A DNA stretch of 27,004 bases from a virus. Numbering within the stretch: the stretch's first letter is position 1; each line of letters begins with the position of its first letter. A program made the position numbers and the translations under genes. Of the stretch, positions 15,384-22,996 are shown in pieces. The notes beneath the pieces are model-generated. The model searched no databases. It was given only the letters and a program-made list of their open reading frames with translations, and had not been told where the DNA came from. The DNA lies in IMG/VR virus record IMGVR_UViG_3300028422_001961, positions 1 to 27,004 of that record; one strand, 5' to 3'.

Positions 15384-15761
15384 CTATTCTTTCTGTGCTG
15401 CCTTGATCTTCTCAAGAATACCTTCCTGAGTTGTTGCTCTTCCAAGATCAATGTTGTTTTCATCAGCATAAGCTCTGAGCTCTTCGACTGTCATTAACTT
15501 TAACTCATCAGTCTCAGGCTCGTTACCCTCCTGATCTTTATCAACTCTGTCTGCTGCCTTTTCTTCGGATGTTTCTGCATTTCCATCTACATCCTTGATC
15601 GTTTCCTCATCAAGTGATACATTTGTGATCACTTCATACTTATGATCTTTAAACCAGCTTGCCAGATGGTCGCTCTCAGTTTCGCCGATCCCGTTTAAAA
15701 AAGAGACCGAAGCTACCTTACCAGTAAACTTTTTCACCGGAGATTTGATCGTATACTTCAT
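15384..15761 (-). CDS. HeH/SAP-like domain head protein
   Basis: 125 residues. The N-terminus (KKFTGKVASVSFLNGIGETES) followed by LASWFKDHKYEVI is a recurring phage module; the middle is acidic and low complexity (DEETIKDVDGNAETSEEKAA); the C-terminus (LMTVEELRAYADENNIDLG, then EGILEKIKAAQ) is a HeH/SAP or Rho-N-like helix-extended-helix. Such proteins follow the capsid gene in many Firmicutes phages; the role is unproven (DNA contact or head completion). ATG at 15761 has AAGGAGG eight bases upstream. Confidence 0.74.
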   Translation of the reverse strand: MKYTIKSPVKKFTGKVASVSFLNGIGETESDHLASWFKDHKYEVITNVSLDEETIKDVDGNAETSEEKAADRVDKDQEGNEPETDELKLMTVEELRAYADENNIDLGRATTQEGILEKIKAAQKE

Positions 15762-15774
15762 TCAGACATCCTCC

Positions 15775-16731
15775 TTATTTGATCTTTACATTCGTGAACT
15801 TGCCGGCTGCCTTCGAAGCTTTTAGTGCAATGGCTGCAACCATTTCGACTTCACCAGTCTTTACTGCGCCTGCAGTGCTGAAATCAGGCAGCCATGACTT
15901 TACTGGTGCCTGCCCGGCCATTGATACTCCATGGAGTCCATCCAACCCAAGTCTGCCAAAATATAAAGACGAAATACCAGTTGTAACATTTGTTGCAATG
16001 ACATCATCATTGGATCCAGCTTTTGCTCCCATATCAACAAGTCTGATGCCATTGTATGTTTCTACCTGCTGCCCCCATGAATCCTTTGTCTCATTGTATT
16101 TACCGGCGAGTTTTGCACACAACTGGATAACAGAAATAAAATCTGTATTACCAGCAATGAAAGAAGGTGTTCCATCCAGTTTTTTTAGAAACTTGTCAAG
16201 GTAGAACATGAATGTTACGTAATTTGCTTCAATCAGTGCTGCTGTTGACATATCTAAGGTTGAATCCAGTGAGAACTCTGTGGTCGATCCAGTAACTGCT
16301 GAATCCAAGCCATCAAAAGCATTCTCGTCAGATGCGCTGTCACCATTGATAAACGTATCATTGAACAAGGCTCTTGCTGCTTTGATTTTCTGTGTCATCT
16401 GAAGATCTACCTCTGATACAATACCGCCCATTCCTGCGATAATTCTATCGATTTCAAATGCACCGCCGAACACTTTAAGTTCACATGTGTGTTTTTCTTT
16501 GGATACTGTCGACGGAACATACTCACTATTCACAGCACGAAATGTAGCTGTTGGCTGTGTGTTAAGTCTTGTATATCCGTAAGTGAGCGTTGCTCCACCG
16601 CCTGTTGGTGATACTGCATCATCAAACGTAATGTTATCAAGAATGTAACTCGATTTTCTAAATTCATCGATAACTCCCATCTGTAAATCATCCTGCACAT
16701 TCTTTTGTGCTTCTACTAAAGTAATAGCCAT
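15775..16731 (-). CDS. Major capsid protein (HK97-type fold)
   Basis: 318 residues. AITLVEAQKNVQDDLQMGVI, SSYILDNITFDDAV, GATLTYGYTRLNTQPTATFR, LKVFGGAFEIDRIIAGMGG and ARALFNDTFINGD are the landmarks of a widespread Firmicutes capsid family with the HK97 fold (E-loop region about 40-70, spine helix about 105-125). It is the main shell protein and follows the scaffold gene 14 bases downstream. No delta or protease domain is visible, so shell assembly relies on the separate scaffold. Start ATG at 16731. Confidence 0.92.
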   Translation of the reverse strand: MAITLVEAQKNVQDDLQMGVIDEFRKSSYILDNITFDDAVSPTGGGATLTYGYTRLNTQPTATFRAVNSEYVPSTVSKEKHTCELKVFGGAFEIDRIIAGMGGIVSEVDLQMTQKIKAARALFNDTFINGDSASDENAFDGLDSAVTGSTTEFSLDSTLDMSTAALIEANYVTFMFYLDKFLKKLDGTPSFIAGNTDFISVIQLCAKLAGKYNETKDSWGQQVETYNGIRLVDMGAKAGSNDDVIATNVTTGISSLYFGRLGLDGLHGVSMAGQAPVKSWLPDFSTAGAVKTGEVEMVAAIALKASKAAGKFTNVKIK

Positions 16732-16745
16732 AACCTATACCTCCA

Positions 16746-17390
16746 TTATTTTTTCTGATAGTGAGAAGCAATTGCATCTTTCATCGATACAGTTTTATTC
16801 TCACTTGTGTTTGCTGCCGGCGTAATCCCACCTATTCTGAATCCCGGCGCACTTTGATTGTTATTATTTTGCTGAGCAGGTTTTAGTCCCGGAATATCTT
16901 CAAGTACCTTATTTAAAGCTTTCTTCACAGCTTCTTTATCAACTTTACCATCCTGTCCCTTAACATTGCTAAGGTCAGCCATTTTGATTACATATGGTAT
17001 TGTTTTGCTGTCAATCTCAAGCCCAACAGCTTCTACAGTTGCAATACTGTTAATCTCTGAGGTGTCAGCCTTTGATTGCAGTTCAGTGATCTGGGTCTGT
17101 AATGCTGCTACATCAGGGCTATTCTTTGCTTTTTCATCCTTGAAAGACTTGATTGCCTTGTCCATTTCCTCCTGGCTGAGTCCCTGTTGCTTAAAGTATC
17201 CTTTCAGGACTTGTTCCTCCGCTACGTTTTGTTTTCCAGTAACCAAATTTGCCAGTTTTTCATAATCAATAGCGGGTGCGGCTGTCTGCTGCTGCTGTTG
17301 TTGCTGTTGCTGCTGGTTTCCCTGATCTCCCTGTCCCTGATCTCCTTCTGCAAAAAATTGAATGTTCAATGGTAATAAAGATTTCTTCAT
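16746..17390 (-). CDS. Capsid scaffolding protein with poly-Gln tract
   Basis: 214 residues. The start KKSLLPLNIQFFAEGDQ contains the N-terminal signature (LNxQxFAE) shared by scaffold and capsid proteins of Firmicutes phages. A run of ten Gln (about 26-35), encoded by alternating CAA and CAG, is followed by helical, charged sequence (YEKLANLVTGK, VLKGYFKQQGLSQEEMDKAI, KDEKAKN, a likely coiled coil about 95-120) and a C-terminal Asn/Gly-rich part ending ASHYQKK. It directs shell assembly and is lost or cleaved afterwards. ATG at 17390 has AAAGGAG eight bases upstream, immediately after the third hairpin unit of the leader. It is the first gene after the tandem terminators. Confidence 0.85.
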   Translation of the reverse strand: MKKSLLPLNIQFFAEGDQGQGDQGNQQQQQQQQQQTAAPAIDYEKLANLVTGKQNVAEEQVLKGYFKQQGLSQEEMDKAIKSFKDEKAKNSPDVAALQTQITELQSKADTSEINSIATVEAVGLEIDSKTIPYVIKMADLSNVKGQDGKVDKEAVKKALNKVLEDIPGLKPAQQNNNNQSAPGFRIGGITPAANTSENKTVSMKDAIASHYQKK

Positions 17391-17404
17391 TTCTCCTGCT
17401 CCTT

Positions 17405-17480
17405 TCAGTTGTAAGAGTGTCTCTCTTTCTCAGTTGTCGGGTGTCTCCCGTGTTTCATCAGTTTTCAGTGTGTCTCACCG
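17405..17480 (-). promoter_or_regulatory. Three tandem AGACA-loop hairpins in the scaffold/capsid leader
   Basis: On the minus strand three pentaloop hairpins share the loop AGACA and a G-C closing pair while their stems differ yet remain complementary: CGGTG/CACTG (17480-17466, one G-U), CGGG/CCCG (17450-17438) and AAGAG/CTCTT (17427-17413). Each is followed by a spacer and AACTGA. Loops begin 29 and 24 bases apart. The last AACTGA abuts the AAAGGAG ribosome site of the scaffold gene. This looks like a protein-binding RNA array; its ligand is unknown. Confidence 0.75.
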
Positions 17481-17496
17481 TCTGCACCTTTTAAAT

Positions 17497-17505
17497 ATTA
17501 TGTCA
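17497..17505 (-). promoter_or_regulatory. Candidate extended -10 promoter for scaffold-capsid genes
   Basis: Minus strand TGACATAAT: TG, one base, then CATAAT (5 of 6 to TATAAT). It lies just past two terminators and would start RNA near 17490, about 100 bases before the scaffold ATG and just ahead of the hairpin array. No good -35 is seen; the T-run of the terminator occupies that place. It overlaps an inverted repeat (TATGTC ... GACATA, 17499-17522) that could bind a regulator. Confidence 0.45.
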
Positions 17506-17522
17506 TAAGCATTTTGGACATA
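17499..17522. repeat. Inverted repeat overlapping the candidate capsid promoter
   Basis: TATGTC and GACATA, perfect 6-base arms 12 bases apart. One arm covers part of the candidate -10. Such a symmetric pair fits a dimer-binding operator, but AT-rich 6-base arms also arise by chance. Confidence 0.35.
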
Positions 17523-17549
17523 AAAAAAGCGCCCTGCTGCCAGTTCGCT
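17521..17549 (-). terminator. Second tandem terminator before the capsid genes
   Basis: Minus strand AGCG (17549-17546) pairs with CGCT (17531-17528), and CTG with CAG inside, separated by an AA/GG internal loop; seven T follow. The stem is weaker than the first terminator, but the T tract is excellent. Confidence 0.5.
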
Positions 17550-17560
17550 GATTTCCATAA

Positions 17561-17602
17561 CAAAAATACCACCTATCATTTTACTGATCGGTGGTATTAC
17601 TT
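17561..17602 (-). terminator. Terminator after MuF and the 55-aa gene
   Basis: Minus-strand RNA pairs AATACCACC (17598-17590 as read) with GGTGGTATT (17573-17565) in a 9-bp stem; four more inner pairs (ATCA/TGAT) follow after one mismatch, loop of six, then TTTTTG. The stop codon of the 55-aa gene is inside the stem. This strong signal splits the head module into two transcription units. Confidence 0.82.
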
Positions 17603-17764
17603 TTGGTTCGCTTCTTTTTCTGCTTTCTCTTTTCTTCTTTCAATTTCCTGATCATAAAAAAATTTTGCCATCGCTTCGGCTTTTGCAATGTTCTCAGGAG
17701 AATCATCATCCAGTGCTGGCATATTGTTATAATCGAACTCTTTGTACTTTGTTTTATCTGACAT
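17597..17764 (-). CDS. Small charged protein downstream of MuF
   Basis: 55 residues: MSDKTKYKEFDYNNMPALDD, then a charged helix with AKAEAMAKFFYDQEIERRK and a Lys/Glu-rich tail ending EANQK. The ATG lies inside the end of the MuF gene (11-base overlap), so it is probably translated by re-initiation; its own ribosome site is weak. Codon use and direction fit the neighbours, and its stop is embedded in the terminator stem. No family is recognised. A partner or inhibitor of the MuF C-terminal domain is possible from position alone; a small head accessory protein is as likely. Confidence 0.6.
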   Translation of the reverse strand: MSDKTKYKEFDYNNMPALDDDSPENIAKAEAMAKFFYDQEIERRKEKAEKEANQK

Positions 17765-19349
17765 ACTCAACGCCATACCTTTCTATGATTTTTAATATTT
17801 CGTCTGCAACATTACCTTTTGCAGTTTTCTTTAGTTCTTTTATTTTATCATATAATTCGACTAATTGGAAGTTATTCTTTTTGGTCAAAGAGAATGTTTT
17901 TCCCTTGTTTGTAACTATTGTCATTGATTTTACTTTTGTGTTCAAAAATGAGTTTATATCTTCATAAGAAAACGTGCTACCTTTTGGATGATTGTGTGAC
18001 CAAATTACGCTGTTATCTTTTGCTTTCATCATGAAGACTCTTGCGTCTGCATTTGCACTTGCTAAAACACTTGATTCATCACCCAAAACAGTTAACATAC
18101 TATCGGAGTCCATTGTGTACATTCCCAGAACTTCGTTGCTATTATTTGTATCTTTGGCTACCCGTAAAAGTTCTTCATGAAATTGCTTGATCTTTGCATT
18201 TTCAGCCGCCGAGAATTCGCTTATTCCCGGGTCTTTGATTTTATCGATTGCAACATCTGTAATATTAACTTTTTTCTTTGATGTGCTTGCCTGCTTTGCC
18301 CATTCTTTATATTTTACATCATATTTCTTTTTATTATCTTCATCAAGTGCACCGTCTCTTAATCTTTTGAACTTATCTGCCTGTCTCTTCGCATAATTGT
18401 CTTTCTGATCAGATTTATATGTATCTTCAATCTGCTTCAAGTCTTTTCTTGAGTACGATGCACCCTCAGAGCTTATTCCGGGAAAGAATGTCGTATGACT
18501 GTCCCTGCAGCGCGGGTGATAAAGTCCATTCTTCATGGCCGTGCTCATAAGCATATGCTTTCCGTCTGACTTTCCTCCGCTCCACACATCATCAACCATT
18601 ACTTTACCTACATATGGCAGGCACAGAGGGCAGGCATTACCGCGCTTATTCATGATGACTGTAGCAATTCCCCATTCCTTACGCTTTTCGCCCTCCCCGG
18701 TCAAATAAGCGCGCTTGCTTGCCGTCTGGATTGCCATGAAAGCATATTCTGCCAGTGTGTGCCTTGCTCCGTTTGCATACTCAACACAATTCAGTCCTCT
18801 GCTCATGAAATCCTTGGTCGCCATATCAACGGCCTTTTCGTATGTCCCGGCTCCTGTATTGGCATAAACCTGTGCATTGAATATAACTTGACGGTATTGA
18901 TCATTTGCCATTCTGAGAATAGCGCTTTCTGCTTTCTGCATATCATTCGTTGTTGCTTTGATTAGCGCTTCAAGCTTTCTATCATTCAGTTTAAAGAATT
19001 CGCCCATTGTCTTTACGCTGCCTTTTAGTGCGGCATCCGGCTTCCATCCGTTCTTGATGGCATTCAGGATCTGGATCTCCTGCTGCATGTTGCCATTTGC
19101 CCTGGCGTTCTGTACCAGCGCAGTGATTGAACTGTTTATATCAGAAAATCGGCTCGAAAACATTTCTTTATTCAGCTGCTTGTACTTTTCTAACGCTTTC
19201 AGCTGCTCGACCTGCCACATGGACCATTGCATTCCTTCTTCGATCTCTTCCATGTGATGCCTTTTCATATTGCGGATCATTGATGCCATCAGTTCGTTTT
19301 CTATCGCCTTGAATGCTTTCTCGATATCATATTCATCCAATCGAATCAC
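17754..19349 (-). CDS. MuF-type minor head protein with C-terminal JAMM-like metalloprotease domain
   Basis: 531 residues. About 1-300 is a minor head protein of the MuF/Phage_min_cap2 type, with the Cys-rich end CPLCLPYVGK (240-249) and LYHPRCRDSHTTFFPG (276-291) that usually closes the family. About 300-360 is a charged helical linker. About 365-531 is extra: SHNHPKGSTFSYED (451-464) matches the JAMM/MPN motif HxHP-x5-SxxD exactly (His452, His454, Ser461, Asp464), with Glu406 in NEVLGMYTM a candidate for the upstream acid. JAMM domains are zinc-dependent isopeptidases/proteases. Translation starts at GTG (19349), overlapping the previous stop as GTGA. The head part is likely injected or packaged with DNA; the fused domain resembles the MuF polymorphic-toxin design. 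Confidence 0.82.
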   Translation of the reverse strand: MIRLDEYDIEKAFKAIENELMASMIRNMKRHHMEEIEEGMQWSMWQVEQLKALEKYKQLNKEMFSSRFSDINSSITALVQNARANGNMQQEIQILNAIKNGWKPDAALKGSVKTMGEFFKLNDRKLEALIKATTNDMQKAESAILRMANDQYRQVIFNAQVYANTGAGTYEKAVDMATKDFMSRGLNCVEYANGARHTLAEYAFMAIQTASKRAYLTGEGEKRKEWGIATVIMNKRGNACPLCLPYVGKVMVDDVWSGGKSDGKHMLMSTAMKNGLYHPRCRDSHTTFFPGISSEGASYSRKDLKQIEDTYKSDQKDNYAKRQADKFKRLRDGALDEDNKKKYDVKYKEWAKQASTSKKKVNITDVAIDKIKDPGISEFSAAENAKIKQFHEELLRVAKDTNNSNEVLGMYTMDSDSMLTVLGDESSVLASANADARVFMMKAKDNSVIWSHNHPKGSTFSYEDINSFLNTKVKSMTIVTNKGKTFSLTKKNNFQLVELYDKIKELKKTAKGNVADEILKIIERYGVEYVR

Positions 19350-19567
19350 CTGCCATTCGAGAATACCTTGAACCCATTTACCCTGAATTGACGCGTCAGC
19401 TTTTTAAGTTGTGTCATGCTATCGCACTTGTCACAGCGGAGCTCTGCATAATCATCCTTTTCAACGGCATATATGCCAAATGGTACCTGTTCAGATGCTA
19501 TTTTGAGCATTCCATTATACTTTTCCCTGTTCATCTGGTACAGGTGGTTCATTACTTTTACTTTCAT
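19346..19567 (-). CDS. Small Cys-pair protein between portal and MuF
   Basis: 73 residues, KVKVMNHLYQMNREKYNGML to FRVNGFKVFSNGR, with LRCDKCDSMTQL (about 43-54) giving one Cys-x2-Cys pair and a basic C-terminus. The start at 19567 lies inside the end of the portal gene (overlap 53 bases) with AGGGGGT nine bases before; ATG at codon 6 is an alternative. Its stop overlaps the GTG of the MuF gene. The gene is well coupled at both ends, so it is probably real, but no family is recognised. One Cys pair could bind metal as a dimer. Confidence 0.65.
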   Translation of the reverse strand: MKVKVMNHLYQMNREKYNGMLKIASEQVPFGIYAVEKDDYAELRCDKCDSMTQLKKLTRQFRVNGFKVFSNGR

Positions 19568-21038
19568 CTATCACTACCCCCTCGATATTCACAGCTGGAT
19601 CATTTACCACTGCAATTCCTTGCTCTGCTTTTATTCTTTCAACTTCGGCTTTCTTTTCTTCATCTGTCCAAGTATCGCCATACATCTGCTCGACTGAAGT
19701 CTCAATGCTCATTACTCCATAGCTTTTAGCTTTGCCGACTGTTTCGACTGTACTATCAAAGTCAGGTGATGCATATTCTCCAAATTTGATAGAAGCTTTG
19801 TATTCACCAGCTTTTTTTTCGTTCATGATGTCATTTACCATCATTACACACTCTACGAATCCAGGGATTGTTTTAGTTAATGCATCTACGATCTTTGACC
19901 TTACTTCCATAGTGACTTTTTCTTTTTCTCTTTGAGATTCAGAATTATCGGTCTTTTTTAGATCTATGCCAAGTGAAGCCGGAGAAATAACTCCCTGAAG
20001 CACCATATCCATGAATGAAATATAACTATTTAGATATGCTTCATATGCGATTTGTGGTTGCGATATGTCAATCTGCGATTTTTTGCCCTCTCCCATATCA
20101 TCACCAATGGCAATGAAATCATTATCAAAAGGATTTGCGGGCATGAGCTCACCATTTTCCGGATTCCTTGGTATCAGGTTCTCTGGTATATACCGTTTTA
20201 TTCTTCCAAGCCTTACAGCATCAAGCCACTGACTGATTACTTCGTCCAGAGCATCTATTACATCAGTCTTCAGATCGAACAGAGCTTTACCTCTGCCTTT
20301 GTATTTACTTGACTTATGTACCATGTATGGGCAACCCATAATAAAATCCATATCGTAGGCTGCGTCTTTAAGTTCCTCAGTTTCTTTAAGTGCAGATAGC
20401 TTTGCTTCATGCCCCTCTTCATCAAATAGCTTGTATTTCACATAACCGCAGCCATACGTTTCTTCTAGCCGGTACTCTTTGCTGCCTGATGAATATGTTG
20501 TATAGTATTTTATCTCTTTAAGCTTTCCACTCTTCCGAACAAAATCAACATCGTCAGCGTCAAAAAACTCAATTCTTGGATAAATACTTTCAGGATCAAT
20601 ATTAATCTTAAATGCACCGTCACCAGAGGAAAGAGCTCCTATAATTGCCTCTTCGATGATATCCAGAAAGTCATTATCCTTTGCTATCTCATCCCATAAG
20701 TCTTTGATTGGTTTCTTGTCTGATTTTTCACCAAATTCTATCTTTTCAAAATCTGCTGTAATTATGTCCTTATACCGGTCAATTACTATTCCCACAATAC
20801 CACTGTGCATTTTTCGTACACTGCCCTGACTTACTGATGCCCAGAACCTTGTTTTCTCAACATCGTATTGTGCTATCGCTTTGAAAAACTGCTCTATCTC
20901 AGCCGGATCACCACGATATAGTATCTTATTCTTTAACACATTCGCCCTGAAGCTCATTGGCTCTTTTATAACAATTTTTTTGTCTCTGGCCGGTTCAATC
21001 CTGAGAAGCTTTAAAATAAAATTCTTAAACCAATTCAT
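19515..21038 (-). CDS. Portal protein (SPP1 Gp6-like)
   Basis: 507 residues, typical portal length. WFKNFILKLLRIEPARDK, then DRYKDIITADFEKIEF, IIEEAIIGALSSGDGAFKI, FFDADDVDFVRKSGK, YKGRGKALFDLKTDVIDALD, AIGDDMGEGKKSQIDI and GVISPASLGIDLKKTDNSES are the landmarks of the Gp6/SPP1 portal family (clip, stem and wing order). The dodecameric portal is the DNA entry ring that binds terminase. It follows terL at 12 bases with AAGGAGAG before the ATG. The C-terminus is acidic and Pro-rich. Confidence 0.9.
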   Translation of the reverse strand: MNWFKNFILKLLRIEPARDKKIVIKEPMSFRANVLKNKILYRGDPAEIEQFFKAIAQYDVEKTRFWASVSQGSVRKMHSGIVGIVIDRYKDIITADFEKIEFGEKSDKKPIKDLWDEIAKDNDFLDIIEEAIIGALSSGDGAFKINIDPESIYPRIEFFDADDVDFVRKSGKLKEIKYYTTYSSGSKEYRLEETYGCGYVKYKLFDEEGHEAKLSALKETEELKDAAYDMDFIMGCPYMVHKSSKYKGRGKALFDLKTDVIDALDEVISQWLDAVRLGRIKRYIPENLIPRNPENGELMPANPFDNDFIAIGDDMGEGKKSQIDISQPQIAYEAYLNSYISFMDMVLQGVISPASLGIDLKKTDNSESQREKEKVTMEVRSKIVDALTKTIPGFVECVMMVNDIMNEKKAGEYKASIKFGEYASPDFDSTVETVGKAKSYGVMSIETSVEQMYGDTWTDEEKKAEVERIKAEQGIAVVNDPAVNIEGVVIDESKSNEPPVPDEQGKV

Positions 21039-21049
21039 AGTCGCTCTCC

Positions 21050-22456
21050 TTATGTTTTCATTACACCTATGTTTTTCACATATGGCAACCAGCTATATTG
21101 CGTTGAGTTGACCATGTGATCATTCTTATCTTCCGGTGTGTTGTCCTTCTTTTCGTCCCAGCTGTAAGACTCCAATTCATGGATATAATGCATACAATGC
21201 GACAATACATAGTAATCAGGTTCCTTACCTGTGTCATTATCAAACGACATCCATCCAAGCTGCATGTTGATACGATCAATGATCTCTGTTTTCTTCCATG
21301 CATCATTAACGATGTATACGGATCCTTGAGTCCTTTTGTATTTCTTCCATTCTGTCATTGTTGCCTGATCAGCTGAGTCAAGAAAGATATTCCTAGCAAG
21401 TCCCCATTCCTTACGGTTACGTTCCATAAAGTCTACCAGGTTCTTTATTGTATCTGATGGAGCTATCGGTGTCTGTAGCTCTGCGTTGTTATATACTTTC
21501 TCATCCAGTACAATGCACTTACCTTTATTGGTAATTCCAGTGAAACTGAATGAGATTGTATCTGGGCTCTTCTGTGAGTATGACGTATCAACACCTGCAG
21601 TAAAGTGAACGAACCATTCATCTTGACTCTCTCGACTTACTCGATCATATGATCTGATGTACCGCTTAGCCCATTCTTTTTCTTTGGTATGGTGTTTTCG
21701 GTCAAAATTGCTGAATACAAGGCCGGTCGCCCTGCCTCGTATCCCGATGATCTTGTTCTTCCAGAGCTTCGTACCCTTTGGCACATTCAGTATGATCTTG
21801 GCTAGCTTTTCTTTTGTTAGACCTAAATTGTGATCAAAAGAAAAGAACCAATGCACCCATCCGGGCTTCGGTTCTTCTGTAAGCATATTATTTATTTCAT
21901 CCGGTGCATCCGCTTTATACTCAGGAAGCGGTCTGCTGCAGTTGATGTATTCCTTGTATACTGGCAGACTTGGATCATCCGGGTTAAGTGTTGCCATCAT
22001 GTAATCTGATCGCATGGCAGCTTCTCGAACGAAGTCTATATCTGCCGTGTTAACCTCATCGATATAAAGGCATCCATACTGACCGCCGAGTGCTTTCTGC
22101 CACTTCTTTTTATCTCCGTACCCCATAACATAAATGACCTTGTCACCGTTATTTGTATGATAAAGGATGTGTGGAATCTTTTCATCCTTGGTGCCGTTAC
22201 CGTTATACTCTGTCAGGATCCCGAAGTCATCTATGATTCCAAGATCCTTGTTGATTATATTCTTTTCTGCTGTACCGGTATCCTTCGCGGCTATGATATG
22301 ATACTTTTTCTTACTCTCTGCTACCAGAAGCATGAACTTGAAGATCCCTACTGTCGTCTTTCCTGCTGCCGTGGTCCCTTCCAGGAACTCGACCGGTGCA
22401 TCATGTTTGAGAAATGCCTTATATTTATCAGATAAAAGCAGCTGCTCTTTGCTCAA
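21050..22456 (-). CDS. terL: Terminase large subunit
   Basis: 468 residues. ATPase: deviant Walker A GTTAAGKTT (27-35), Walker B CLYIDEV (129-135; Asp133, Glu134), motif III-like MMATLNPDDP (153-162). Nuclease (RNase H fold): VDTSY with Asp290, FLDSADQ with Asp360, and DKNDHMVNSTQY with Asp446. The enzyme pumps and cuts DNA at the portal. Translation starts at TTG (22456), two bases after the terS stop with AGGGGTGA in front; no ATG is available nearby. Whether it packages by cos or pac is not shown by this sequence. Confidence 0.95.
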   Translation of the reverse strand: MSKEQLLLSDKYKAFLKHDAPVEFLEGTTAAGKTTVGIFKFMLLVAESKKKYHIIAAKDTGTAEKNIINKDLGIIDDFGILTEYNGNGTKDEKIPHILYHTNNGDKVIYVMGYGDKKKWQKALGGQYGCLYIDEVNTADIDFVREAAMRSDYMMATLNPDDPSLPVYKEYINCSRPLPEYKADAPDEINNMLTEEPKPGWVHWFFSFDHNLGLTKEKLAKIILNVPKGTKLWKNKIIGIRGRATGLVFSNFDRKHHTKEKEWAKRYIRSYDRVSRESQDEWFVHFTAGVDTSYSQKSPDTISFSFTGITNKGKCIVLDEKVYNNAELQTPIAPSDTIKNLVDFMERNRKEWGLARNIFLDSADQATMTEWKKYKRTQGSVYIVNDAWKKTEIIDRINMQLGWMSFDNDTGKEPDYYVLSHCMHYIHELESYSWDEKKDNTPEDKNDHMVNSTQYSWLPYVKNIGVMKT

Positions 22457-22458
22457 GC

Positions 22459-22968
22459 TTAATCACCCCTTAGCTGAGTGAGTATTGTGTCGAGTTTGTT
22501 CTTTTCCTCCTGAACTCCTGATATTTCGAGTTTATCCTTGAACATTCCTAAATGCTTGCCGCATAGTTCAAGGGCCTTTATCTTATCATACATCTTGATT
22601 TCTCTTTCAACGATTTCGCCTTCTTCTAATGGGATTATCTTTACCTTTACCGAAGCAATGGCGGCCAGATCATCTGCTGCCGCGTCTTCTTTTACTGTTG
22701 CTTCGTTGAAATTAATCAAATTATTAGGATTAATCAGTCCGATTCGTGCCAACTCCATGATTATTCTATCCTGGTTAATTCCTGTCCGTTTGGATCGTAC
22801 TGCCATTGACTTATCTATACGCGCGCGAATGTCAGGTTTTGTCAGGTTTTCAGATCCGATGGATCTGGCGGTTTCCGGAGAATATCCGGCACGAATTGCG
22901 GCCTGTGTAGCATTCAGATCTATCAGGTATTCGTCTATAAATTTCTTCTGCTTTGCTGTCATTGCCAT
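22459..22968 (-). CDS. terS: Terminase small subunit
   Basis: 169 residues. TAKQKKFIDEYLIDLNATQA, AAIRAGYSPETARSIGSENL and PDIRARIDKSMAVRSKRTGI form the helix-turn-helix of Terminase_2 (pfam03592); a central beta/acidic part (VKVKIIPLEEGEIVEREIKM) and C-terminal helix (IKALELCGKHLGMF) complete the oligomer core. It recognises viral DNA and recruits TerL. It is the first gene of the packaging unit, just after a terminator, with AAAGGAT about a dozen bases before the ATG; no convincing promoter consensus is visible between terminator and gene. Confidence 0.9.
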   Translation of the reverse strand: MAMTAKQKKFIDEYLIDLNATQAAIRAGYSPETARSIGSENLTKPDIRARIDKSMAVRSKRTGINQDRIIMELARIGLINPNNLINFNEATVKEDAAADDLAAIASVKVKIIPLEEGEIVEREIKMYDKIKALELCGKHLGMFKDKLEISGVQEEKNKLDTILTQLRGD

Positions 22969-22996
22969 ACAGGCTCACATCCTTTCTTTTGTATTT

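Noticed and set aside
17405-17480. CRISPR-like or iteron reading of the three repeats in the capsid leader
   Set aside because: Units are too short and unevenly spaced for CRISPR, and the variable parts are self-complementary, which fits RNA hairpins better than DNA iterons.
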